A stretch of 64,000 bases of DNA, from positions 1-64,000 of the forward strand of contig JAEOTA010000084.1 of NCBI GenBank assembly GCA_016840085.1. Reading direction: 5' to 3'. The notes beneath the pieces were generated by a model. It was not told the DNA's origin and did not search any database. It was given only the letters and a program-made list of their open reading frames with translations. Shown here piece after piece: positions 18,840-28,362 of this stretch (positions are counted from its first letter, which is position 1; each line of letters opens with the position of its first letter). Source of the DNA: Promethearchaeota archaeon (GTDB lineage: Archaea > Asgardarchaeota > Lokiarchaeia > Sigyniarchaeales > SOKP01). A program made the position numbers and the translations under genes.

Positions 18840-19961
18840 TTATGTCTTATTTTTAAAAATTTTGAGATCAAAATTTGAAATATTATCGAGGAGGATAACT
18901 TTGATATTTTTTAATTTGTTAATCTCTTTTATTTGAGATAATTTTTCGTAATCTAATTTATTCAATAGAAAAAAATAGATAAGATATTTTAAGTAATATT
19001 TTTTGATAATACGTTGAATATAATTCGATTCTAATATTGGTAAAATTACAATTAAAAAAGCTTGTTCAACAAGTAATAATTTATTGCTTAGCCTAGTAAA
19101 TTTGATTTTATTATTTATTAGATTTTGCTCAAATTTTGAATTGAATTTCAACAATAAAGGTAAAAAATAGTGTTCTTTAGTTATAAATAAATTGTAAAAA
19201 AACCTTAAAAGATAAGCATCATCAGAAATTCTTAATCTCCATAAGTAATTAAGTAATTTTTTAATTTTTACATTCTGTTTTTTTAGTATATTATTATCAA
19301 AGAAATTATTTACCTTTTCGGCAATATCCGAAGTATAATTAAGTTTATTACTTACTTCAACAAAATATGAGCAAATTTGTATTTCATCTATGAAATTGAT
19401 TTGAAAATTGAAGAATAAGTACCCAACTCGATTATAATTTTGAATTAGACTTGCAAATGAGTCAATAAAAGAATTTTTCTTTTCTAAATATTCTAGACTA
19501 ATTTTATAAAAATCTAATAATCTCAATCTTTTTTCATTTCTGATTAAGAGTGCCCCTGAGTTCTCTGTAATAGTTATATTAGAATTTATTTTTTCAAAAA
19601 TAACCTGTAAAAAAAGTTTTTCTAACGTACTATTTTCTAAAAATTTAATCGAAATTTCGCATTCACATAACTTTTGATAAATTATATTAAAAATTTTAGT
19701 AATTCCCTCTTTTTCTGTATCTTCAAAATTTAATAGAATTGTGTGTTTTTCTTTGGTAGCGGTATATATTTGAACAGAATAATAATGAATAAACCTTTGT
19801 CTTAAGAAATCATTCATTAATAAGATTATTGGATTAAATGTATTTGATTCAATTGCAGCAAATGCTATAAATTTGTTATTGTTGTTAAAACTTTTATAAT
19901 AAATTAAAAATCTATCAATTATATATGAAAATAATTTATATTTACCCTTTTTGACCATCAA
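18840..19961 (-). CDS. Hypothetical helical protein
   Basis: 373 residues rich in Lys, Asn, Phe and Ile, with no membrane helix of convincing length and no recognised motif. The first ~100 residues alternate strands and helices (KFIAFAAIESNTFNPIILLM), then a long helical region. It abuts the uL23 stop on the opposite strand. The first residues MMVKK allow a second start one codon later. Function unknown. Confidence 0.6.
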   Translation of the reverse strand: MMVKKGKYKLFSYIIDRFLIYYKSFNNNNKFIAFAAIESNTFNPIILLMNDFLRQRFIHYYSVQIYTATKEKHTILLNFEDTEKEGITKIFNIIYQKLCECEISIKFLENSTLEKLFLQVIFEKINSNITITENSGALLIRNEKRLRLLDFYKISLEYLEKKNSFIDSFASLIQNYNRVGYLFFNFQINFIDEIQICSYFVEVSNKLNYTSDIAEKVNNFFDNNILKKQNVKIKKLLNYLWRLRISDDAYLLRFFYNLFITKEHYFLPLLLKFNSKFEQNLINNKIKFTRLSNKLLLVEQAFLIVILPILESNYIQRIIKKYYLKYLIYFFLLNKLDYEKLSQIKEINKLKNIKVILLDNISNFDLKIFKNKT

Positions 19962-20237
19962 TAATTATTTTCTGTTAAAAATATAAAAACGTATGAATTT
20001 TTTTAGTTTATTTTTTGGAATTATTTAATTAATTGTAATAAAAAAATTGGGTGAAAGTTTAGTTGATAAAATTTATTTTAGAGATCTAATTGAATGCAAT
20101 AACTAGGTCTGAGATTTGACATATCTTCTGATTTAGGTAGAGCTATTAGCTAGTTCAAATAAGAAATAATCTAATATCCAAAATTTTAAAGTATCATCGA
20201 TTTTATATTAAATTAAAATCTATCTTAGGTTTTATAT

Positions 20238-21500
20238 TTGTTAAATTCTATTAAAAAATTTTTGTATAGTTTAAATCCTGATATTATAGTTCAAGCTCCA
20301 TCAAGAATAAATCTAATAAATCCATTAGATGCTGTCGAAGGAGATTTTTGGATGCCATCTTTAGCGATAACAGGCATTAATAATCCGCTTTCTGTTTTTT
20401 TATACATAAAAAGAATTGAAAAAGAAAGTAAATTAAAAATTTATCAAGTTAAATATGTTGATAAATCACATACTATTAGGTTACTTAGTGAGGAAACATT
20501 ATTAAAAAATATAGAATTAATTAGAAAAAGATTTGCAAATAAAAATGGGTTAGTATATGCCAGTATATATAGATTCTGTAGAATTAATTCATGTTTTGAA
20601 AAGAATTATTTGAAAACTAATATTGAAATTGGCTTACTTTCAACAATTCCGCAACAAAGTGGTTTGGGGGGAAGTGCAGCAATAATTATTGCCACTCTAT
20701 ACGGATTTGCCAAATTTTTCAATTTATATAACAATTTCAATTTATTAAAATCAAATGAATTTCCAATAAATAAAGATATAATTGCTGAAATGGCAACTAA
20801 AATAGAAGATGAGGATTTAAAAATTACAGCAGGTTATGGAGATCGCTATGTAATAAGTAGAGGTGGATTATGTTTTTGTTCTTATTATGGTAAACTATAT
20901 CATAGGGAGATATCGTTAGAGCCCCTAGCTATTTATGATAGAATTGATCAAACATATGATATAAATGATATTCCTATTATTATCTGCTTTTCTGGTGTAT
21001 TCCATCAAAGCGGAAACGTTCATGGAAGATTAAGGAGGCTTTACTTAAAAAAAGATCAAAAAATATTGTATAATTATAATAAATTAGCAGAAATAGCATG
21101 GAAATCTAGATTTGCCATAATGAAACATGATTGGGTGTTATTAGGAAAATATTTTAAGGAAAATACTAAAATTATGAATTCGGTAATGCGAGATGCTGGT
21201 TTTAAATATGGGATAGGTCTAGCAAATAATATTTTAATAGAGATTGTAGAAGAGCATCCTGACGTTTATGCAGCTAAGTTAACGGGAGCTGGTGGGGGTG
21301 GTTCAGTTTTTGCATTGGTTGATCCAGAAAAAATTAATGGAGTTTTTTCATTTTGGAAAGAAAAATTAGATGATTTAATTCAAAACCAAGTGAAGTTTAC
21401 TTCAAAGTTTCCATCATATCCTATTGAAATAACGGACCAACTTAAAAATGCTCAATTCTATCAAATTAAAATTGATATTAATGGTGTGAAAAAGTTATAA
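20238..21500 (+). CDS. GHMP-family sugar kinase (glucuronokinase/heptose-kinase-like)
   Basis: GHMP motif 1 is near the N-terminus (IIVQAPSRINLINPLDAVEG, residues ~15-34), motif 2 is IPQQSGLGGSAAI (phosphate-binding loop, ~138-150) and motif 3 is KLTGAGGGGSVFALV (~351-365). The QSGLGGS form of motif 2 is seen in glucuronokinases and HddA-type heptose 7-phosphate kinases rather than in mevalonate or homoserine kinases, so a sugar 1-kinase is likely; the substrate is not deducible. Start is TTG. It is followed 43 bases later by a zinc-ribbon gene on the same strand. Confidence 0.85.
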   Translation: MLNSIKKFLYSLNPDIIVQAPSRINLINPLDAVEGDFWMPSLAITGINNPLSVFLYIKRIEKESKLKIYQVKYVDKSHTIRLLSEETLLKNIELIRKRFANKNGLVYASIYRFCRINSCFEKNYLKTNIEIGLLSTIPQQSGLGGSAAIIIATLYGFAKFFNLYNNFNLLKSNEFPINKDIIAEMATKIEDEDLKITAGYGDRYVISRGGLCFCSYYGKLYHREISLEPLAIYDRIDQTYDINDIPIIICFSGVFHQSGNVHGRLRRLYLKKDQKILYNYNKLAEIAWKSRFAIMKHDWVLLGKYFKENTKIMNSVMRDAGFKYGIGLANNILIEIVEEHPDVYAAKLTGAGGGGSVFALVDPEKINGVFSFWKEKLDDLIQNQVKFTSKFPSYPIEITDQLKNAQFYQIKIDINGVKKL

Positions 21501-21543
21501 TCTATTATGTATTTTATAAATAAAAGTAATTAGGAGATTTAAA

Positions 21544-21726
21544 TTGAGTAAATTCGAACGTTATAAAAATGAAACTGGAACTTACATTTATCCTCATAAA
21601 CACTGCAAGAACTGTGGTGAAATGATATCTGAAGCATTTACATACTGTTCAGAATGTTATACCAAGCTAAAAGAAAAGAAAAAGCGAAAATTATTTAGTA
21701 GAAAAACAAAACATCATAATTTTTAG
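21544..21726 (+). CDS. DUF2116-type small zinc-ribbon protein
   Basis: A 60-residue protein with HKHCKNCGEMI and TYCSECYTKLKEKKKRK, the Cys-x2-Cys pairs and basic tail of archaeal DUF2116. Start is TTG with GGAG-like AGGAG just upstream (21533-21537). Function of the family is unknown; a nucleic-acid-binding role is inferred from the basic tail. Confidence 0.78.
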   Translation: MSKFERYKNETGTYIYPHKHCKNCGEMISEAFTYCSECYTKLKEKKKRKLFSRKTKHHNF

Positions 21727-21752
21727 TAGTTATTTTAAGAAAAGTAAAAATT

Positions 21753-23456
21753 TTAAATATTAAATCTATTTATTAACCAACTCTTATCTAATAAAGTTAA
21801 AAAAGAACCCAATCTTGGACCATAATTCTTCCCTAGAATTACTTGATATATTGCTCCAAATAACTTTCTTGGTGGGATTTTTAATTTTTCCTTTGCAATA
21901 GTAAATATCTTATTTTGCAAAGACTCTGGATCTATTAGCTCATTTTCATTTAAATATTCTCTTAAAAGAAAAATACCTTTTTTTTGAGTATTATTTAAAT
22001 CATTTAATATTTTACCATCAACTTTCTCAGGAATAGTAAATATATTAACCTTTCTTAAGATTTCTTTTTTTATTTTTTCATTTTTCTCACTCTCAATAAT
22101 ATCTTTTACTTCATTGATCCATTTGCTAGTTTGATTGATTAATTCTTCAAATTGTTCAATAGTGATAAAATTCTCAAAATCCTCATATTGAGTTGCATTT
22201 TTTGCTTTCTGATATAATTTTTCTATACTTAAAATATTCTGAATTTGAGTTAAAAATGTTAATGATTTAAAAGAAATTTGTACAGTTTTTTTTCTTGGAA
22301 TTTCATCAATTTGAGTTAATGGATAAATATATTTTAGATTTTCAGGATAATCACCACTTTCTTTAGTTTGTGAGAAGTATGTATCTTCCATCTTTTCATA
22401 GTAATCATAATATTGTGGAAGTTCTTCAATTCTAAATGCAATGTGTTTTATTGGGTTGGTCCTTAGTATTAAGGTCCTAAATACTTCAGGTTTGGCAATT
22501 TCAAGATATTTTTTTGGTGTAAAAACAATACCTTTTGATGTTTTCATGTCACGATCTCCTAATCTCAACCATTCATAAGGAACTTTTACAGGTCCTATAT
22601 ACTCGTATACTTCCTTACATAATTCTAATCCTGTGTCATAAGCTCCACCTTTTACACTATGATCTTTACCTGCAGGTTCACACGTAGTGTTATACAAAGA
22701 CCATTTAGCAGGCCAATCTACTCGCCAATTCAATTTTAACCTCCCACTATAAATTGATATTTTTCCTGTAGTCCCACAAGCATTACATTTATAGCTGACT
22801 TGTTGCTCATCTTTGATGTATTCAGTTACTCTATTGGGTATAATTGTACCATCTTTGGTCCGATGTTGAATTTTATCGCAATTTTCGCAAATTACCATTA
22901 CTGGCATCCAGGTTTTTTGCATTTCTGTAAAATATTGTTTCTTTACATCATCTAATGTAGGTAAAATATATTTTCCAATTATTTTTTTAATTTTAGCTGT
23001 ATTCTCAAGAGCCATTTTTATTTTTTCTTGCATTTCTTTAGTATTATATAACTCATGTGTCCATATTATTTGCGTTTTTATCCCAAAATTTCTGAATGAA
23101 GATGTTAAATCATTACCAAAATGATATGCCCAACTTTTACAATTGCAATCTTTAAAAGGGCAAGGAATAAAAGAAAAAGGTTTCCCCAAATGTTTTTCTT
23201 GGAAGCTTTTATCGATATATGGAGGAAATCTCTTAGCAGCATCAAAACTATCTAAAAATAAAAAAAACCTTACTTTATAGCCTTTACTTTTAAAGATTCT
23301 TCTTAAAGAGTCACAAATTATTATTTCTCTTAATATTCCTAGATGTATATACCCAGAAGGTGTTTTTCCTGTTGCTAAAGTAATCGGTGTTTCATTTCTC
23401 TCTAAAATTTTTTCAACTATTTCCTCTAACCAGTGAACTGGATATTCTTCAGTCAA
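21753..23456 (-). CDS. lysS: Lysyl-tRNA synthetase, class I
   Basis: The HIGH-like signature is SGYIHLGILRE (residues ~29-39) and the KMSKS-like signature is MKTSKG (~304-309), as in archaeal class I LysRS rather than the class II enzyme. A zinc-binding insertion (CENCDKIQHR..., CNACG, ~190-230) is present. The C-terminal ~200 residues form the helical anticodon-binding region. It charges tRNA-Lys in the cytoplasm. Length 567 is slightly above the usual ~525. It diverges from the ABCE1 gene, with 88 bases between their starts. Confidence 0.95.
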   Translation of the reverse strand: MTEEYPVHWLEEIVEKILERNETPITLATGKTPSGYIHLGILREIIICDSLRRIFKSKGYKVRFFLFLDSFDAAKRFPPYIDKSFQEKHLGKPFSFIPCPFKDCNCKSWAYHFGNDLTSSFRNFGIKTQIIWTHELYNTKEMQEKIKMALENTAKIKKIIGKYILPTLDDVKKQYFTEMQKTWMPVMVICENCDKIQHRTKDGTIIPNRVTEYIKDEQQVSYKCNACGTTGKISIYSGRLKLNWRVDWPAKWSLYNTTCEPAGKDHSVKGGAYDTGLELCKEVYEYIGPVKVPYEWLRLGDRDMKTSKGIVFTPKKYLEIAKPEVFRTLILRTNPIKHIAFRIEELPQYYDYYEKMEDTYFSQTKESGDYPENLKYIYPLTQIDEIPRKKTVQISFKSLTFLTQIQNILSIEKLYQKAKNATQYEDFENFITIEQFEELINQTSKWINEVKDIIESEKNEKIKKEILRKVNIFTIPEKVDGKILNDLNNTQKKGIFLLREYLNENELIDPESLQNKIFTIAKEKLKIPPRKLFGAIYQVILGKNYGPRLGSFLTLLDKSWLINRFNI

Positions 23457-23544
23457 AATATCTTCACTATTTAGCTAATTCTTTATAGATTTAATGAATA
23501 TATTTATTTATCATTTTTGATTTTAAATAATAGTGAAGTAACTA

Positions 23545-25368
23545 ATGAGGATCGCAGTTCTCAATAGGGATTTTTGTAAACCTGATAAATGTAGTCCTTT
23601 TGGAGAAAAGCCCTGCATAAAATATTGTCCTAGAGTGAGAACTGGCGATAAAACTATAGTTTTAAGTCCAGATGAAAAATATGTAATAATTACTGAATCT
23701 CTCTGTTCCGGAGAGGGTATATGTATTAAAAAGTGTCCTTTTAACGCGATAAATATTGTTAATTTACCAGATCCATTAGAAAATCAAATTTCATATCGAT
23801 ATGGAGTAGATCAGTTTTCTTTATTTCGAATGGCAATCCCTAAAAGAGGAAAAGTTCTTGGTTTAATTGGACAAAATGGAATTGGAAAGAGTACTTTACT
23901 AAAAATCTTATCTAATGAAATAAAAATAAATCTCGGTAGATTTGGTGATGAAGCGCCTAATTGGAAGGAAATAATTGATCATTATAAAGGATCAGAACTA
24001 CACCAATACTTTATTGATCTTAAAGAAAATAAGATAAAAATTGTTCATAAACCTCAAAATATAACTATAATTCCAAAATTTGTCTCTGGAAAAGTATTTG
24101 ATCTTCTAAGTAAGAATAATGCTGAGAAAAGATTAGAACATATAATAGAAAAATTAAATCTTAAAGAGATATTAGAGAGAGAAATATCAGTATTATCAGG
24201 CGGTGAACTCCAGAGAGTAGCCATTGCTGCTGCATATCTTAAGGACGGAGATGTATACCTATTTGATGAGCCGAGTTCTTATTTAGATGTGAGTGAAAGA
24301 ATTAATATAGCAAAATTAATCAGGAGTTTATCAGAAGAGGATAAAACAATAATAGTTGTTGAACATGATTTAGCCATATTGGATTACTTAAGTGATTATG
24401 TATCTCTTCTCTATGGTGGGCCTGGAGTATACGGAATTGTTTCTCATCCTCAGGGTGTCAGAGTTGGAATTAATATTTATTTAAATGGATATATTAAAGA
24501 TGAAAATGTAAGATTTAGAGAAATTCCTATTGTATTCCATGAACGTCCACCTCAAGAATCCTTATATGATTCTGGAGATGTTATTTTCTCTTATGATGAT
24601 ATTGAAACTTCTTTAGGAAATTTTCATTTAACTATAGCAGGGAGTGAAATCCATGCTGGTGAAATCATTGGAATATTGGGTCCAAATGGAATTGGAAAAA
24701 CTACATTTGTAAATTCTATTGCTAAAATCGTTGAAACTGATGACAAAAAAATAAAAAGTAATAAGCTAGCAGATGATAATTATAAATTAAAAGTTTCTAT
24801 AAAACCACAATATATTAAAATAGAAGAAATAGGATTAGTTTCTGATATTATAAATAAAATTAAGTTAGCACCTCATCTTAGTCAATCATCTAAAAAGCGA
24901 TTAATTAATATTTTAAATTTAGAAAATATTAGAGAAAGAAAAATCCCAGAATTAAGTGGAGGAGAACTACAAAGAGTTGCTATAGCAAAATGTTTATTAA
25001 GTGAAGCTGATATTTATTTGTTTGATGAGCCATCTGCATTCTTGGATATTGAAATGCGATTACAAGTTGCTCAACTATTAAGGAAATCTATAGAAGAATT
25101 AAAAAAAGCTAGTTTTGTTGTTGAACATGATATAATAACACAAGATTTTATCGCAGATTCGATTTTAGTATTTGAAGGAACTCCTGGATTGAGGGGAAAA
25201 GCTTTAGCGCCTCAAAACTTAAGAGATGGATTTAATAAATTTTTAAAAATAATGGAAATTACATTCAGGAGAGATTCTATAACAAAAAGACCCCGAGTAA
25301 ATAAATTAGGAAGTAATAAAGACATTTATCAAAAAAAGATTAATGAATATTATTATATTCCAAAATAG
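23545..25368 (+). CDS. abce1: ABCE1/Rli1 ribosome-recycling ATPase
   Basis: An N-terminal Fe-S domain with eight cysteines in two clusters (CKPDKCSPFGEKPC, then CSGEGICIKKCP) precedes two ABC domains. Walker A is GQNGIGKST (~112) and GPNGIGKTT (~383); both signatures read LSGGELQRVAIA. The hinge region between the domains and the HDLAILD-type H-loops are present. The protein splits post-termination ribosomes into subunits. Length 607 matches the family. Expression is from the shared divergent region with lysS. Confidence 0.97.
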   Translation: MRIAVLNRDFCKPDKCSPFGEKPCIKYCPRVRTGDKTIVLSPDEKYVIITESLCSGEGICIKKCPFNAINIVNLPDPLENQISYRYGVDQFSLFRMAIPKRGKVLGLIGQNGIGKSTLLKILSNEIKINLGRFGDEAPNWKEIIDHYKGSELHQYFIDLKENKIKIVHKPQNITIIPKFVSGKVFDLLSKNNAEKRLEHIIEKLNLKEILEREISVLSGGELQRVAIAAAYLKDGDVYLFDEPSSYLDVSERINIAKLIRSLSEEDKTIIVVEHDLAILDYLSDYVSLLYGGPGVYGIVSHPQGVRVGINIYLNGYIKDENVRFREIPIVFHERPPQESLYDSGDVIFSYDDIETSLGNFHLTIAGSEIHAGEIIGILGPNGIGKTTFVNSIAKIVETDDKKIKSNKLADDNYKLKVSIKPQYIKIEEIGLVSDIINKIKLAPHLSQSSKKRLINILNLENIRERKIPELSGGELQRVAIAKCLLSEADIYLFDEPSAFLDIEMRLQVAQLLRKSIEELKKASFVVEHDIITQDFIADSILVFEGTPGLRGKALAPQNLRDGFNKFLKIMEITFRRDSITKRPRVNKLGSNKDIYQKKINEYYYIPK

Positions 25369-25681
25369 ACTAATTATTTAGGCCTCTTGAAATTGTTTTC
25401 TGATTAATATATTTTTATACACCTTGATTTCAAGTGGACTTTCTTATTAAGTAAAATTTAGAAATAATTTTTTAAATAGATAATATTAAAATTTTAATAA
25501 TATAATTTAAATACTATTATAATAGATCTTACTGGGCCCTATTCTAAAATAAATAGATATCAATTATTTATTACTATTCTAAAACTAATTTTCCAGTCGA
25601 AGTTTAAGAGTCTTTAATGATAATGTTAATTTAGAAATAAAATATACAAAAAAATAATATTAAAAAAATATTTGTTAATAT
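25369..25681. other. Intergenic region without a visible gene
   Basis: No convincing coding frame or RNA gene. It contains an 8-base inverted repeat, CTTGAAAT (25386-25393) and ATTTCAAG (25427-25434), just after the ABCE1 stop; the loop is 33 bases and no T-run follows, so a terminator is doubtful. The rest is featureless AT-rich DNA. Confidence 0.5.
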
Positions 25682-25936
25682 TTATGTTTTTAATTTCCAA
25701 AAAACAAGAGGTCTTCCCCTTTTACCATTATTACGGGTAAATTTTTCAATTATTTTTCTTTTTTGGAGTTTAACTAAATTATCATAAATAGTAGTTCTAG
25801 GCGTATTTAGTTGCCTTACTAATTCTCGCCGAGTAACTGATCCTGTATTTTCTAAAGTCTTGATTAGATTATGTTGAATTGGAGATAAGTAGTCTTTTGA
25901 ATCAACGAATTTTCCAATCAAAATTTTATTTGACAT
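25682..25936 (-). CDS. Winged-helix transcriptional regulator
   Basis: An 84-residue protein with HNLIKTLENTGSVTRRELVR, PRTTIYDNLVKLQKRKIIEK (recognition helix) and a basic wing (RNNGKRGRPLVFWKL). It resembles TrmB/MarR-like one-domain regulators of archaea. Its own promoter region runs to the left end of the RHH gene at 26153, which is divergent. Target unknown. Confidence 0.82.
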   Translation of the reverse strand: MSNKILIGKFVDSKDYLSPIQHNLIKTLENTGSVTRRELVRQLNTPRTTIYDNLVKLQKRKIIEKFTRNNGKRGRPLVFWKLKT

Positions 25937-26152
25937 ATTCTATTCCTCCACATTTTAAAAAATTTTTAAAAACGACAATTTTTCGACTTTTTTATTTTTT
26001 AGATTAAAAATCTATTCCTATGATTTAATAGATTCAAATTATATTTAAATGATGCTTATTTATGTATTATTATCATCAATAAGCACAAAAATTTAAAAAT
26101 AATAATTATTAATTAAAGGTTGTATAATAATTAAATTTTAGAATCATAAGAA

Positions 26153-26527
26153 ATGACAGAAACAACAAGAACGACTGTTACTCTGAATAAAAGTTATATG
26201 AAATTAGTAAAGGATTTAGTCGATGTTTTTGGTGCAACAAGGGCTCAAGTAATAACCAACATTGTAGAATATTTTTTTAATGATAGTAAAAATGACCCCT
26301 TGTTAGAAAAACTAAGAGCTAGAAAAAGAAAAGAAAAACTTCCTGAAGAATTTGAACTTGATAAGAAAATTAAAATTTACTTAAAAAGAACAGACAATAT
26401 ACCTTTTAATATTTTTTTAGATCACCTAAAATTGGATGCAGACTTTGTTATTGACCATCTGGATGAGTGGGGAGAAAAATATAACTTCAAATTAATTAAT
26501 AACAATATTATCAAAGATAAAAAATAG
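26153..26527 (+). CDS. Ribbon-helix-helix (CopG/MetJ-type) DNA-binding protein
   Basis: The N-terminal ~48 residues (RTTVTLNKSYMKLVKDLVDV, GATRAQVITNIVEYF) form a strand and two helices typical of RHH repressors. The C-terminal ~70 residues (DKKIKIYLKRTDNIPFNIFL) are an extra domain of unknown function. It diverges from the winged-helix gene at 25682-25936 and converges on the Flp-type pilin gene. RHH proteins bind as dimers to palindromic operators. The C-terminal domain may sense a ligand. Confidence 0.75.
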   Translation: MTETTRTTVTLNKSYMKLVKDLVDVFGATRAQVITNIVEYFFNDSKNDPLLEKLRARKRKEKLPEEFELDKKIKIYLKRTDNIPFNIFLDHLKLDADFVIDHLDEWGEKYNFKLINNNIIKDKK

Positions 26528-26551
26528 TTATTTTCTATTTTATATAATAAT

Positions 26552-26758
26552 CTAATTACCTCCAAATAACTGTAGGAAGTCATTAGAAAGTCCAGTTGTC
26601 CAATCTAACATGGATGAAATAACTCCAACAATAATAAAGAAGATAAATAAAGCAAATCCGATTAATAATGCATACTCTACCAAATTTCCTCCATATTCAT
26701 CAGAAAAGAAATCTAAAATTTTATTTTTAAACTTTTTAATAGTTTTTTTTATATTCAT
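26552..26758 (-). CDS. Flp/Tad-type pilin
   Basis: A 68-residue protein: a basic leader (residues 1-22), then a class III prepilin site YG-GNLVEYALLIG, with Glu at +5 and Tyr at +6, followed by a single hydrophobic helix (residues ~28-48) and a short tail. The 'EY' at +5/+6 is the hallmark of Flp pilins of bacterial Tad systems. The ATPase/platform operon (12457-16612) and broken prepilin peptidase (10309-10976) are candidates for the rest of the machine. No pilus gene is adjacent. Processing is inferred. Confidence 0.78.
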   Translation of the reverse strand: MNIKKTIKKFKNKILDFFSDEYGGNLVEYALLIGFALFIFFIIVGVISSMLDWTTGLSNDFLQLFGGN

Positions 26759-26829
26759 TACTATTTTTAATTTTATACTAACTTTTTAAACTAAACTGAT
26801 TTAAAAAAAAGCATTGGTAAAATATAAAT

Positions 26830-27261
26830 TCAAGATTTCAAAGAATTTAAGATTTTATTTAGCTCATCTTCAGTCGCTTGATTTCTTGGTATTTTCATTT
26901 TAAATTTATCATCATTTATACTTCTTGGAATTATATGGACATGAAAGTGCCTTATTACCTGTCCAGCAGCAGGAAAATTATTTTGTAGAATATTATATCC
27001 ATCAATTTTTAATTTTTCATGAATCAATATTGAAATTTTTCTTACTATCTTAAAAACTTCAGTCAATTCATTTTCATTAATGTCTTCTATATTAGAATAA
27101 TGATTCTTTGTAATAATAATTGTGTGCCCCTTAGAAATTGGAAAAATATCTAAAAATGCTAGATATGAATCGTCTTCGAATATAATTTTCGATGGAATTT
27201 CTTTATTCTTAATTTTACAGAAAATACATTCTTCTTCTCTCATTTCTTTAAGAAACCTCAA
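26830..27261 (-). CDS. HIT-family nucleotide hydrolase
   Basis: The N-terminal CIFCKI (residues ~13-18) is typical of HIT proteins with a Cys pair, and the catalytic motif HFHVHIIPR (~105-113) contains the histidine triad. HIT enzymes hydrolyse dinucleoside polyphosphates or AMP-linked substrates. Length 143 is normal. An internal ATG at residue 7 (MREEECIFC) may be the true start. It is transcribed alone from the region shared with the NIF3-like gene. Confidence 0.9.
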   Translation of the reverse strand: MRFLKEMREEECIFCKIKNKEIPSKIIFEDDSYLAFLDIFPISKGHTIIITKNHYSNIEDINENELTEVFKIVRKISILIHEKLKIDGYNILQNNFPAAGQVIRHFHVHIIPRSINDDKFKMKIPRNQATEDELNKILNSLKS

Positions 27262-27384
27262 AAATATTTTATCTATTTAAAAATAAATTTGTTTCATTAA
27301 TTAAAATTTAAAAAATCTTTACTGAGTTTTATCATAATAAATTATAAAAACTTTTCCTGTTACTACGTAGATAAACTGATTAAT

Positions 27385-28200
27385 ATGCTACTTCAAGAAA
27401 TACAATCAATTTTAAAAAATAAATTATCTCCTAAAATATTTAGATTAGATTCTGAAATCTATGGATTACAGTATAACTCTAAAAAAAACAATAGAATAAT
27501 AAAAAAAGTGATGCTTACTGTAGATTTAAGTAAAGAAGCAATATTTTTTGCCCTAAAAAACAAAATAAATTTAATAATATCTCACCATGGTTTAATAAAT
27601 AAGCCAACTAATACTTTTGATCAAGTCTTAATAAATAAATTGACCTTTTTGACTAAATACCCTATTTCAATATTCATATTAAATTCCTCATTTATAGCAG
27701 CAGAGGGGGGTGTTTCTGAAACGATTGCACAAGCTCTCTACTTAAATATAGAAGAAATGTTTGAAATCAGAAACTTTAAAGGAAATAAAGTTCCAATTGG
27801 AAGAATTTGTACTCCAAAAAATTATGTGAATGAAAACCAAATATTAAGCCTGGAGGATTTGATAAAACGAATTAAAGTAAATTTAAGTACATCATATGTT
27901 ATATATGTTGGAGATCTTAATAAATCAATAAGAAAAATTTGTATCGTGGGGGGTAATACTCCAAGTGTTTCTTATATAAAAAAAGCTTTAAGAAAAGATT
28001 GTGATTGTTATATCTCGGGAAATATTAATTATATAGATGCAGTTTTTAGTAGAGATATAGGATTATCTATAATAGAGATATCACATTATAAAAATGAGAT
28101 AATTGCAATAAAAAAATTATGTAATATACTAAGTTTGGAGTTTCCTTATGTTGAATTCATATTATTTGAATCGAATGATCCTTTCAAATTCTACCATTAA
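27385..28200 (+). CDS. NIF3/GTP cyclohydrolase 1 type 2-like protein
   Basis: The NIF3 pattern is visible: KKVMLTVDLSKEAIFFAL, then the metal-binding ISHHG (residues ~68-72), a middle NSSFIAAEGGVSETIAQAL segment, and a C-terminal GNINYIDAVFSRDIGLSIIE (~212-231). The family binds two metals. Its biological role is unsettled; a link to GTP cyclohydrolase is annotation only. The usual GGD motif in the second half is replaced by GGN. Length 271 is normal. Confidence 0.82.
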   Translation: MLLQEIQSILKNKLSPKIFRLDSEIYGLQYNSKKNNRIIKKVMLTVDLSKEAIFFALKNKINLIISHHGLINKPTNTFDQVLINKLTFLTKYPISIFILNSSFIAAEGGVSETIAQALYLNIEEMFEIRNFKGNKVPIGRICTPKNYVNENQILSLEDLIKRIKVNLSTSYVIYVGDLNKSIRKICIVGGNTPSVSYIKKALRKDCDCYISGNINYIDAVFSRDIGLSIIEISHYKNEIIAIKKLCNILSLEFPYVEFILFESNDPFKFYH

Positions 28201-28362
28201 AAATGATATAAAGAAGTAATAAGTAATAAAGTCATTTATACCTTTTAGGATCTTGAAGTAGCAAAAACAACCTTAAATAATACTTTAAATTATTTAATTT
28301 ATAGTTTGAAATTAGCAAAGTATTAAATAAATATTTAGTAGAATTTTTTAAGTGAAATTAAT

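Noticed and set aside
20097-20150. C/D-box sRNA-like pattern with two CTGA boxes
   Set aside because: No C or C' box with TGATGA at suitable spacing was found.
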